Source: Tetrapyrgos nigripes
Lineage: Eukaryota; Basidiomycota; Agaricomycetes; Agaricales; Campanellaceae
DNA length: 64,000 nt
Reading direction: 5' to 3'
NCBI GenBank assembly: GCA_013368315.1
Contig: JAACJM010000220.1
Location: forward strand, 62,001 to 126,000
In this document: positions 1 through 10,700 of the stretch, in pieces
Layout: every line of letters begins with the position of its first letter
Numbering within the stretch: the first letter of the stretch is position 1
The notes under the pieces: generated by a model
Told to the model about the DNA's origin: nothing
Seen by the model: only the letters and a program-made list of their open reading frames with translations
The model's database searches: none
Translations under genes and position numbers: made by a program

Positions 1-166
1 CATACAGCGATGCCACTGAGGTAAATACCGCTATTCTCGTAGAATACATCGTGTTCGACTTCGAAGATACATAACGATATACACACAACGTTCTTCAACC
101 CTGACAGACTACAGTAAGTAAACCCGAGCCATCTTCATCAAAACTTTGTGACTTCGCCATTCGCCA

Positions 167-2426
167 TTAATGTACAGTAGAAAACTTGTACGTCGTGCTC
201 CATTCAAAATTGTCGCCTGGTCCATCTGTAAAAAAGAAAAGAAAAAGGGGGGGGGGGGGAAACCACAATCAGTTTACATCCATCTCCTTCAAGAACACCT
301 GAACTGAATTTTGAGCTAGTAGTCCTTTTCGTTGACTCACAAATCTGATTAACACCCCACTCAGGTGTATTAATAGCATCGATATAACCCTCCTGTTCGA
401 TAGCCACCGCATCCCATTTCGAGTAATTCAAACTAGGACCCCCATGGACGAGTTTCCTAGGCGTGTCTAGCCAGTAGGAGGTGTAGACTTGGACGGCGGG
501 TTGGTTTGTGGAGATGTCGACGCTGTTTTTTCAATTAGTTGTGTGTTGTGTTGTGTTGTTCAAAAGGGTATTCAAGATGGATATTATGCATGCCAGAAAA
601 GAGAACGAAAGCAGGTAAAATAAACAAAACATACCGAATACCAGATTTATCACTCCACAAAGAAGTTCCAACCTTGTTCGACTCGGAATGGTCGTAGATC
701 CAACAATTGTCATAGCCCTGACAGCCTATATAAAGTAAAATAGGAAAAAGTCAACAACTTGTAGCTCACTTTTCATTTCATTTCTTGCACATAAGTATGT
801 ATTGTAATACTGGCAGTACCCACCTGGCCCACAAATATCAAACGTCTCATTCCACCTCGCACCAATCTCTTGTTCTTTCCTAAAATCATACGGTAGACTA
901 GGCCCCGTAGAAGGATCAGAGACGGAGATAAATGGCCCCGTAGGTACCGCGTTTGAATCGGTTGCTACGACTTTGGAGGCATCGACCTGAAGGTGATGAG
1001 AGAGGATGGTGGAGTCGGAGGGGTCTTGGAAAGCGTCGAGGTTCCTGATTTCGAATGAGGATTTGGAGATGAGTACTAGGTAAGTAGGAAAGGGAACACG
1101 CATGCGCACCAGTAAACATGCTGCGTCAACATGATGGGTGTCTTCTCCGTCGCAGTAGCGTGCACAGTCGTCCTGAGCACACCTCCGTTTGAGACTGAGT
1201 GGGTAGCCTGCGTTAAAGATGCATTGAAACCGTGACATCGACCATCAGTAAATCATATTGACATATTTGAAACTCGAAAGCGTGAACAGTGGACAACTCA
1301 CGAAAGCAGTAACATTCCCAGGAAACCCTTCGTCTGCGTCATCCACATGTTTGTATGTCACGCTGGTAGGGGACTTTGAGACGATAGTCCAGTTGCGTCG
1401 GTCCCAGCCGTAGATGCCTCCGTGGAGAGTGTCCTACATATATGAGTAGAAACAGAGATCGGAAAAGTGAGATAGATTTCTTGTCATCGGGCTGGACACT
1501 GAAAGGCCTCAGGATAAAAGTATGCGTACCTGGCCTACAAGACAGTTAAGAGAGAAGTCAGATCAGAAATCAGAAATATGCCATGCGGGGATATTCAGGA
1601 AAAATGGTTCGGGTATATACCACGGCGGAGTACGACATACCATCATGATCATTCGTAGGAATATGATACACATTCGGACCATCTGGTTGAGGGTATTTGG
1701 TTATTGGGATAGAGAATGTTCCTGTTATGTATTATCCATCACGGGATATTGGGGAGTATCAGTCCAGAGCGATCATGGGAAGTAGGACGAAAACTCAAAC
1801 CGACATGACGTCGGATCTGAGGACACGAAGGGACGAGGTACGAACCATTCTTAATCCTATTCGCATATCGTCCAACGATGGGGTTGAAAACGGGATGGGC
1901 GGGGTCGGTTAGGAGCTTTGACTAGTAACAGTGGTGTGCGTGTGTTAAGTGGTAAGCGTTAAGGAACTCCATCTCTCCAAACTAGGCACTCAAAACTTCC
2001 TCCTTTAAACTCCAAACTCGGAACTAACTCACATTATCATCATACCCCAAGATAACATCCCTAGCCCTCCCATTCCTGTCTTTAACCCAAAGCTCTGTCA
2101 TCGTCGCACCAAAGGAAACGAATTTAGCGGTGATGGAGCCGTCTGGGGCGGAGAGGGTTGTTAGGTCGAAAGGCTGGAATTGGGAGGGGAAGGTTGAGTG
2201 GCAGGTGGGTATGGGCGTAATATCATATACCGGTATGGCGGATAAGCGAGAAGGAAGTTGAGCAAGTATGAGTACTGAGAAGAAAAAGAAATCGAGACGA
2301 TTAACATAGACGAACCCAAGCAACCTGACTTTCCGTTGCCGATGCCTTTGTTGTAGTAGTGATACCCATTGGTAGTAGAACTACGAAGGAGAGAGCCAAT
2401 TGCTTGAGAATCTGGATCCGAGTCAT
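167..2426 (-). CDS. Secreted aldose 1-epimerase (galactose mutarotase)-like protein, 11 exons
   Basis: Predicted to interconvert the anomers of aldoses; the family fold is a beta-sandwich. My exon model on the minus strand is 2426-2330, 2274-2033, 1921-1846, 1721-1641, 1534-1530, 1433-1302, 1207-1110, 1044-824, 725-635, 522-341, 225-167. All introns are GT-AG, phases agree throughout, and the sum is 1284 nt (427 aa plus stop). Family landmarks in order: GATMTELWVKD, NPIVGRYANRIKNG, DTLHGG, EKTPIMLTQHVYWNLDAF (probable catalytic His), GYDNCWIYDH (probable Asp), IEQEGYIDAINTPEWG (probable catalytic Glu) and NQIYGPG. The N-terminus is hydrophobic (LALSFVVLLPMG) and fits a signal peptide, so the product is probably secreted. 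The start was chosen at 2426 because it places this segment at the N-terminus. Exon 5 is only 5 nt long. The gene is divergent from fimbrin. Family assignment is secure; the substrate is not known. Confidence 0.85.
1530..1534 (-). other. Predicted 5-nt microexon of the aldose 1-epimerase-like gene
   Basis: The exon before it ends in phase 1 (GAT G) and the exon after it must start in phase 0 to read DTLHGG. The only bridge I find is GCCAG, preceded by TTGTAG and followed by GTACGC. It adds Gly-Gln and restores the frame of all downstream exons. Confidence 0.65.
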
Positions 2427-3272
2427 GATCGGAGCTTGCTTGAGCTTAAAGGCAGAAGTGAGCCAGGGAAAAAAGTGTACAGGTTCACGAGGGAGTGGGG
2501 CTTTAAGCGTTTGCATTAAACTTAAAGCACGGATGATTGGATCTGAAGTCTACACGGTTAATTTGAAGAAGAAGAGCCGATAGTACATCGTAGCTTGAAG
2601 TAGGATTCGGAAATATACATCATGGGGCTTGAGGGATAATGAATTTGGGGATAATGTAAGGAGAGACAGTGGGCAGTTGTAGACTTGTTGTATAGCGATA
2701 TTGAAGAACGGGAAATCTTGGGAAGTTTCTCGGATTGGGTCTATTACCGTCCAGAGCGACGAGAATGAGAGCGTGGTCAGCTGGATGTTTCTGTGCATCC
2801 GAATCCGAGAATGAGCACCGGTAGCTGCAAGGAACTTTATGGATGTTGTGAGCGAGCTATGTTTATACTTTCGGAGCCGACAACCATGCGCAAGTTTCGC
2901 TTCGGTACCTGGTTGTCTGAATTTGAAGTGAAGAAACGAAGATGCGTAGATATATTTTTGACATTGTTTGGACGGTATGGAGTAGACAACGGGAAGCCTA
3001 CTTGGTGCTGCGTCAGCCCATAGTAAACGCCAAGAAATAAGCAGAGTGAAAGCTGTAGAACCCGCTGGAACTCGCAGTAATCCACGTTGAGTCATTGCTG
3101 CGACTAGTAAGCTCTGCGTATAGATGACTTTATACCGCAGGTCTGGCTGCGGATGCACAGCAAGGAAGCTATCCATTCGTGGGCAATAAAACTGGAAGCA
3201 ATCGCAACAGTCGAAGAAAAAGGAAATATCATCCCTACACAGCCACATCTCACATCTTTGCCGTTGTCCACG
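2427..3272. promoter_or_regulatory. Divergent intergenic region between the epimerase-like gene and fimbrin
   Basis: This 846-bp spacer separates two divergently transcribed genes and must contain both promoters. I could not place a convincing TATA box. A long minus-strand reading frame (2550-3248) crosses it, but shows no recognisable domain and would overlap the promoters, so I do not call it a gene. Confidence 0.4.
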
Positions 3273-5840
3273 ATGGAAGCCCTACGACTGCAAAAGAAAT
3301 ACCCTGAAGTTAGTCGAGATGAGATGTTTGAGCTCATAAATCGCTTCAAGTAAGTCCGTCTTCTCCTTATTCGTCGCTGTTGACCACCCTTTGTCTAGTG
3401 CGATATCCACCGATACACCAGGTCGCATTGACAAACAGGCAGTCTTGCAGGCCTTGCAAGCCAGCGGAGAATCCTACGATGAAGCACGTGAAACTCTCAA
3501 GCATGTCAGTGTCGATGCTAGTGGAAAGGTTGAGCTGGAAGACTTTGTAGAGGTGCGCTGCCCGTCGATGATGTCACCACAACGACCTCAACGAAATCCT
3601 TTCTTTGCAGCTCAACGTGAAGCTACGGACAAAGGCAAAGAGCGCCATCTCTACCAAGGCAGGCAAAGTCACAGTACAGGGGTCCAACGCCAATGTCAGC
3701 CATACCCTAAACGAAGACGAAAGGTCCGAGTTTACCAACCATATCAACCTGGTGCGTTTCTCGCCATTTCTGCCACAGCTTTCCATTCTCATCATTCTCC
3801 CATCGCAGGTAATAGAAAATGACCCCGACATCAACCACCGCTACCCCATACCCACCGACACCATGCAGCTCTTTGACGAATGCAAGGACGGTCTCATCCT
3901 CTGTAAACTGATCAACGACTCGGTCCCCGACACCATCGATACGCGTGTCCTCAACAAACCCACCGGTCGTAAAGCCCTCAACGCCTTCCAGATCACAGAA
4001 AACAACAACATCGTCATCACGTCTGCCAAAGCTATCGGTTGTTCCGTCGTCAACATTGGTTCATCTGATATCGCTGAAGGCCGAGAGCATCTTATCTTGG
4101 GGCTGATTTGGCAGATTATCCGAAGAGGTCTACTCGCTCAGGTGGATATAAAGATTCATCCAGAGCTGTATCGGTTGTGTGAAGAGGGAGAGACGATCGA
4201 TGACCTTTTGAGGTTGACGCCTGATCAGATTTTGCTGAGGTGGTTTAATTATCATTTGAAGGCCGCGGGTTGGAAGCGGAGGTGAGTGTCCTTGACTTTG
4301 TCTACACAAATCGGGCTGACGGGATGGCTTTTTACTCCAGGGTCAACAACTTTAGCAGAGACGTCTCAGATGGTGAAAACTACACCATATTGCTTAATCA
4401 ACTCAAACCAGACCAATGTTCGCGTGCACCACTTCAGACCCCAGACCTCCGTACGCGTGCTGAGCAGGTCTGTCATCGCTTGTCTCAGATTATCCAGACA
4501 CCCCTAAACTTCATTCTTTTTGCAGGTCCTTCAAAACGCAGACAAAATCGGCTGCCGAAAGTACCTCACACCCTCTTCCCTCGTCTCCGGCAACCCACGT
4601 CTTAACCTCGCCTTTGTCGCCAACCTCTTCAACACCCACCCCGGTCTCGAACCCCTCGATGAGCAAGAAGCTAAAGATTACGGTGCCGTCGAGGACTTTG
4701 ACGCAGAGGGTGAAAGGGAAGCTAGGGTGTTTATGCTATGGCTCAATTCCCTCAACGTCGAACCCGGAGTCTTCAACCTATTCGAAAACCTCAAAGACGG
4801 GCTTATCATCCTCCAAGCCTTTGACAAGATTTCACCTGGCTCAGTTATATGGAGGCGAGTTTCCAAGCCGAAGGAAGGTGCTGGTGCGGCTCTGGGGGCG
4901 TATATTGCTGGAGGAGACGGTGGGGAAGAGGAGGAGGATATAGGTGTCACAGCTAATCAGAGCAAGCTGACGAGGTTTAAATCTGTGGAGAATACGAATT
5001 ATGCGGTTGATTTGGCGAAGCAGCATGGGATGCATATGGTTGGGATCCAAGGAGCGGATATTGTGGATGGGGCAAAGACGTTGGTGCTTGGGTTGGTTTG
5101 GCAATTGATGAGGTGTGTGTGCTTTTTTTATTTTTGGTACTCGTCTAACCCCCCTTCCCCCCCCCTCCCCCCCTCTTCTCTTTCCCCAGACTAAGCATAA
5201 CCAAAACCCTAACCTCCCTCTCACAATCCTCCGGCGGCCGTCCCATCTCCGATACCCAGATACTCAAATGGGCGAATGACACTGCTCAGAAACATTCCAA
5301 TATCAGGCCTCTCCGTTCATTTAAGGATCCAAGTATTACGACTGGGTTATTCTTCTTGAGTCTTTTGGACGCGATAAGACCAGGAATTGTTGACCCGGCG
5401 TTGGTAATCGATGTTGGGGAGAATGGGGAGTATGAGGATCGGAGGCAGAATGGTGAGCTTTTTTGTTTGTTCCTTGATGAGTTTGACTTGTCTTTTTCTT
5501 ACACGTACGTTTCTCTTCTGCCCCACACAGCAAAACTCGCCATTTCGATTGCAAGAAAGATGAATGCGCTTATTTTTTTGGTACCTGAGGATATTGTGGA
5601 TATAAGGCCGCGTCTGGTATGTCTTTGGTTCTCTCCTATGCCGTTCCCCCCCTCCCCCCCCTTTTTTTTTTTTTTTGTCTTCTTTCCTTCCCCTCCTTTG
5701 CCGTATTCCCTGTGCATCTATCTATATTGTACCATGTCCTACAACATTTCGCCTTTCCTTCTCATTGACCCTGGCTGACCGCTGTTGTTCTCTAGATAAT
5801 GACTTTTGTCGGAAGTTTGATGAGCATTGCGCAGCAGTGA
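3273..5840 (+). CDS. SAC6: Fimbrin/plastin (Sac6-type actin-bundling protein), 9 exons
   Basis: Cross-links actin filaments into bundles in cortical patches and cables; cytoplasmic. Exons: 3273-3349, 3399-3552, 3611-3751, 3809-4281, 4341-4467, 4526-5112, 5190-5452, 5531-5616, 5796-5840. All introns are GT-AG and the total is 1953 nt (650 aa), close to the usual fungal fimbrin length of about 640. The N-terminal EF-hand-like region starts MEALRLQKKYPEVSRDE. Two tandem actin-binding modules follow, each with a pair of calponin-homology domains; their hallmarks are DGLILCKLIND near residue 151 and DGLIILQAFD near residue 415. ENNNIVITSAKAIGC and ENTNYAVDLAKQHGM are the matching CH core helices. 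The C-terminus is GSLMSIAQQ. The start at 3273 fits fungal fimbrin N-termini; an in-frame upstream ATG at 3153 is possible but not family-like. No damage is seen. Confidence 0.95.
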
Positions 5841-5868
5841 GCAGTGAGCAGTGAGCGCTGAGCACTGA
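5831..5868 (+). repeat. Short GCAGTGA tandem repeat at the fimbrin stop codon
   Basis: About five degenerate 7-bp units (GCAGTGA and variants) begin in the last two codons of fimbrin and run into the 3' flank. The unit carries TGA, so the array supplies back-up stop codons in the same frame phase only irregularly. Confidence 0.7.
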
Positions 5869-6870
5869 GTATCGAGGAGTGGGATTCTAACACTAGCGGG
5901 CGCGGGGGAGATGTCGTTGGAATGGGAGAATGGGGAACTTTTTTTGGTTTTGGTTTCGGATGGGTCGGTGCGAGAACGTCATGGACAATGGGAAGAACGA
6001 GAAGAACGAGAAGAACAAACAAATGTTTTAATCTAGAGAACAAGGGCAAATGCAAGTACATACATGTACATGTACAACGGAGAAATTGTTGTTGAAAGGT
6101 TGTTTTCACTATTTTTTCCTCCTCTACTGTTTACTGTTTACGTATCGGATTGTCGATGTAATACGAGGAGGCTACATGAAGGTTTTTGGGGTACATTTCT
6201 CAAAGTCGGAGTCGAGATACGAAGTCATAGTCCTGTGTAGGTACAATGTACTACGTTCTTAGTAGGCTAAGGATAGCTTTACATCCCGAGGCCTTGGTAG
6301 CAAAACACATTGTGGTCGTTTCCTGAAATAATTGAAAACTTGTGTTAGTCTTCAAAAGTACGTATGTAAAGGAGAAGTGTATGATGGTGAGGAGCGTACA
6401 TTGAGATAGTGAATATATCCATTTGAAGGAGGAATGTGTGCCAGTGGAGTCCTTGGCTGTCCCTGGTCGACTAATGCTAGACCTAGTGTGGGAGTCGGAT
6501 CGACCTGGATCCTGAATAGCCTGGAATTTTATTGGTAGGCTTGGACCGCGTCATCGCTGGAGGAATCACGGTATCTTGTACGACCGTGTTATGAAAGCGC
6601 CGTTGATGTCGTCGCGTCACCGAGTACATATGCACTCGGTACTACTCTACGCCTCTGATAAGTAGTAGCACCGAGTGGCTTGGTGTTTCCGGCCTTCAAA
6701 CTGGTGGTAAACCCGAGGAAGGAGTCCTCAAATGAGCATCTCTCTCCAAATCGGCGTCGGTGTCGACGATGTTGGCATTACCGTTGGCGTTGGCCCGAGT
6801 ACATATGTACTCGGTACTACTCTACGCCTCTGATAAGTAGTAGCACCGAGTGGCTTGGTGTTTCCGGCCT
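5869..6870. other. Intergenic region, no gene resolved; possible small minus-strand exons at 6279-6540
   Basis: Holds fimbrin 3' flank and the first copy of a 135-bp duplication. On the minus strand, 6400-6540 and 6279-6325 can be read as two short exons (ending HNVFCYQGLGM then TAA at 6281-6279), but I recognise no family and cannot define a start. Confidence 0.3.
6621..6755 (+). repeat. 135-bp direct repeat, copy 1
   Basis: Near-identical to 6796-6930, at an offset of 175 bp. It contains an imperfect version of the palindrome that is perfect in copy 2, plus a hairpin with arms ACTCGGTACTAC and GTAGTAGCACCGAGT. It carries a duplicate of the C-terminal codons and stop of the neighbouring membrane-protein gene. 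Confidence 0.85.
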
Positions 6871-6930
6871 TCAAACTGGTGATAAACCCGAGGAAGGAGT
6901 CCTCAAATGAGCATCTCTCTCCAAATCGGC
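6796..6930 (+). repeat. 135-bp direct repeat, copy 2, with a perfect 16-bp palindrome
   Basis: Copy 2 of the unit at 6621-6755. GAGTACATATGTACTC is a perfect palindrome here; copy 1 has a one-base change. The repeat overlaps the 3' end of the DUF6533-type gene (stop at 6871 on the minus strand). Confidence 0.85.
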
Positions 6931-8880
6931 GTTGGCGTTGGTATTGCTATTGACGTTGCTGTAGGTATTATTTTCAACGACTGTATCATCGGTGACGGTG
7001 ACGGTGATAGGTCTCAAAATGTCCAAAGGCCATTCAGAGATGCTTGTCCCGCGTATTTGGATCTTTCCGTTGGCCCGTCGGAGGGAGAGGGTGAGTCGGC
7101 TGACCATGATGGAGGTTAGGCTGAGAATTGTCAATGTTGGGTTGGGTTGGGTTGGAGGCCAGGGTTGCATAGTATTGATGGGGAGGAGTCCAAGCGACGA
7201 GTTGTGCAGGGTGGGATGGGTAGGGTCGGGGGCGGGGTTAAGGGCGGGTCAAGGTATGTAAGATGGATGGATAAAGTGGGGAGAGGGGGGAGTGGAGTAG
7301 ACCAGAAGAAGATGCAGAAATAAAATTTTCATGGTCAGTGTATGTGTTACGGTAGCAGACGAAAGGATTGTTGTATAGACTTACATCATACTAGGCCTAT
7401 TTGGGGAACGAGACATTACAGCATGCGCGATTCCAAACCCACCAGGGTGAGCGACGATATCATCGGCGGAAAAACGGTAACTCACTGTGCATGCATAAAT
7501 TTTACTCCAGGCTGTGTAATCAGGGTTATTCACTTGTTTCAAAGCTGTCGCTGGGGAAAAAGAATCTACTCACTCGTCCATGTATGTTTAGCACCATCCA
7601 CGTCACATTGCCCGATAATATGGCACAAAAGTATAAGGACCCGTCTCTTCGAATAGTTTGTATCAAAATAGATCGACGGGGTAGAGATCGGTTAAACATG
7701 GTCGCTGAAAGTGTCAGGGCAAAGTTGATGCTATCGAATACGATGCCGAATGAAAGATATGCGATATCCCTGATTGAAGGACCGTTAGAGAGGTAATCCA
7801 GCAAGGAGGATTTGACTGAACGGACATTTTGGGATTTGAGTACAGGATACAAGCTATTTGGGTTTATGGAGCATGAGTGAAATGGGGTAACTTAATGAAT
7901 GTAGTACGCACTGTGAAATGGGTCTAATTGCCAATGTTGTGATAGAGGTAAGGCTAAACAAGATACCGTTTTAAGAGCTGCGGAAACTTCTTAAAAAAGT
8001 TGTACTTTACCATTGTTCTCGCCGGACCTAGACATAGCATAGAAAACTACGATGCACTGCGCTATTAGTAGCAAGCTCAAAGCAACGAATATAGATCTTC
8101 TATGGCCTGTTAATGCGGTGACGCTGCCGGTAGACTAGGTAAATCGATGAGCAGCAGGAGCAAGGTAGATCTACGCACCGAAGGAGTATTATCCCCTCAG
8201 CAGGTAGCGTTATAAGAAGAGCCTGGAGCCATTCTACAATGGCAAACCGATTGCAGCTTCACGGAGAAATGAGTTTTCTTGAACCGAAACTGGATGTATA
8301 CAGCGACTACATACATCTAAGGAAAAAAGGTTAGGTCACTTTAAGGAAGTTTGCCGTATTCGCGCGCACCTGAAATGTCCACAGAGGGGAGAAATATGCT
8401 GTAGTAGCGGATTAGACATAAGTTGCAGAGAGATCGAGGTTGACACGCACCGAAGAGGGTGATAATGCAAAATGACAACGGAATGTAACGGTTCTGACTC
8501 AAACTTTCAGCTGGCAGGAGGGTTTGCGGAAGGGCGCGGCTCACAAGTAGAAAAAGGTAGAAGACTGACAGTGATAACTATCAGACGACCGAAACTAAGA
8601 GAAAAACTGCCAAAGACTCACCTGGACTTCGCTTGCCGTTCCATACGTACTCCTTCTCCGCTCCAAATGTGAGCAAATAGTCATAGAACAAAAGGGCGCT
8701 ACATCCAGTGTAGTACAGCTACCATGTCTCGTCAACAAACTGGCACGAGGTTGAGTCATGCAGCAGACGAACCTTGAAGGCCTGTCTAAAATATCGTCAG
8801 CAGCAGTATGAGATGACTGGAGCAGTTACTCACAAATCTACAGCCAGCTGGACCACATCTTCACCGGGAACCACGTCCAT
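6871..8880 (-). CDS. DUF6533-domain multi-pass membrane protein
   Basis: Member of a large basidiomycete family of predicted seven-helix membrane proteins of unknown function. Recognisable exons on the minus strand, in order: start MDVVPGEDVVQLAVDL (from 8880); the DUF6533 core ALLFYDYLLTFGAEKEYVW (about 8690-8610); LSQNRYIPLSFCIITLF (about 8510-8460); EWLQALLITLPAEGIILLR (about 8240-8180); RRSIFVALSLLLIAQCIV (about 8105-8040); FDSINFALTLSATMFNRSLP with RRDGSLYFCAILSGNVTW (about 7750-7590); and the last segment SIMVSRLTLSLRRA with a soluble tail ending SGLSPV (to 6871). Several hydrophobic helices are evident. Most splice sites fit GT-AG, but I did not resolve every junction (notably around 8700, 8000 and 7400), so the outline is firmer than the exact CDS. 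The last exon overlaps a local duplication. Confidence 0.7.
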
Positions 8881-9497
8881 CCATGTAGCAGAAGTGGGAA
8901 GTAATAGCGATGGATATGAGGGAAAAGAAGATATTAACAGTGTGACTTTTATATCCCCGGTGCTATATTACTTTAGACATGGGCAGATCTACGATATGTC
9001 AGGCCACGCTGTAGAACATCTGTCTGTCTCGACACAGAGCGAGACATGATGACGGTAAGAAGGCTGTCAACTGGTGAGCATTTCTCTCCTCGTGCTATAA
9101 AGCATGGAGTACTGGTGGGCACGAGTCCTTCACTTACCTCCAAAAGAGAACGAGGTCGTCCGGAGCAAGTCGCAAGGCGCTGCACTGCCACAACAGGGGG
9201 GACTTTCCAATTATGGCTAAAGCAACTCTCTCCACAAGCTTGATGGTAACTGCCACTGCCAATCACTCATCAGTTCTTATCATGGTTTATGTCGTACTTT
9301 CAAATCCATGCTATTTCAGGAGAAGGCAGTCTGATTTAACTGATTTCCAGGGCGGAGAAGCCACTACTCCGAACCTGATATTCACTAGTCGATGTCATGA
9401 TCTTACAATGGCACCAGTGCCGGCTCAACTTGGTATCCTATTAAGAGAAAGAAATACTATTGAATACCATGAACCTGGCCACCATAGCGTATTTAAA

Positions 9498-9585
9498 TTA
9501 CGAGGCCGAATGAAATGAGGTTGAGTTTATTACACTCGACTTCTGCTTGTGGCTATGCTTAAACGGTCCCGTCTATCCGTCCGAT
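9498..9585 (+). repeat. Diverged direct repeat, copy 1
   Basis: Shares TTACGAGGCC, AAATGAGG, ACACTCG and GTGGCTATG in the same order and spacing with 10377-10464, at an offset of 879 bp. Probably remnants of an old dispersed element. Confidence 0.6.
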
Positions 9586-10376
9586 AAACGGGTTTGGACC
9601 GGAGTGATCCGTGGGGCTGTGTTTCTAGCTTTGTCCTGGTGTGATCCGACGGAAAGAAATACTATCCATACCCCAGAAGTGAAAAATAAAATGTTGATGA
9701 ATTAAAACTTCCTCAAATCTTTACCGTTGTCCGCAAAAATTTACACACCTCAAGTCTATGGTATAGGCCTTCAGTTTATCAAACTTAGAGGATTTTCTGA
9801 GGGATGTGGATACAAGCCGTGGAGGGCCGACGAGGGACGTTTTGTGACAGCGTATTGGCGGGGAAGTGAAAAATGTCACTGGTGTGACACTCATTGAAAA
9901 TGCAGGTGCCGAGCGGAGTTTAAATCAAGTTTTCACCGTCGACTGCAACCTCTTGAACCTGATGATACATAACTCCTCAATTTTGACCTCAAAAAGTAGT
10001 CATACAGATACATATATGCACTATGATGTACTAGAAAAAGCCCTGAATATTTTCTCGAGAGGAACACCATGTTCTGAACCTTTTCACTTCTGTCACGCTC
10101 GCGGAAACGCAGTTTTTCGTCGTTTGCGGCCCATGGCAAACGTCTCGGTGCACATCTGGAAATTCTGACTACATAGAAATGAAGGTAAGGTATAGAAGTA
10201 TTTCCCGTTCAGTTTCTACGAAGGGAAATGAGGGAGGGACAAAGATATGGACATATTTCTTGAAATTTTTCACTTCTGGGGCCCTTGTCACTTTAGGGGT
10301 ATGGATAGTATTAGTTCCGACGCAACAGGCGGGCCGCGCCTACTGCCGGCAAATTCCGTTCGCGCCACGCGATGTA

Positions 10377-10464
10377 TTACGAGGCCAAATAAAATGAGGA
10401 CGAGTTTTCTACACTCGGTTTCTGCGTGTGGCTATGTTTAAAGCCTCCCGATTTTCCCCGTCCG
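10377..10464 (+). repeat. Diverged direct repeat, copy 2
   Basis: Partner of 9498-9585, with ordered blocks TTACGAGGCC, AAATGAGG, TACACTCGG and GTGGCTATG. Roughly three quarters of positions match by eye. Confidence 0.6.
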
Positions 10465-10700
10465 TCTTTTCCGTCACTTGCCCCTATTATTAAGCTCCGG
10501 GCCGCAACTCTCACTGCCTTTTTTCATCCTCTTCGCAAGTTAGAAAACCTACATGATTCATTTTTATTTTCATTTCTTGTATTTTCAACATTACCTTCTG
10601 GCTTCGTACTCGCCATGCCTGGGCGCTGGCCCACAACTCTTTCATTGTTAGTAATTACAGCATTGCCTTGGAGCTAAAAAAATGGTGTCTATCGGTAGCG

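Larger units (their letters stand above)
8881..10700. other. Intergenic region without a supportable gene
   Basis: Only short open frames without family features. It contains a pair of diverged direct repeats (9498-9585 and 10377-10464) and scattered GAAGTGAAAAAT-like words. Its left end should hold the promoter of the DUF6533-type gene. Confidence 0.5.

Noticed and set aside
2550..3248. 232-codon minus-strand frame between the epimerase-like gene and fimbrin
   Set aside because: It has no recognisable domain, overlaps both promoters and fimbrin's 5' end, and looks compositionally like non-coding DNA.
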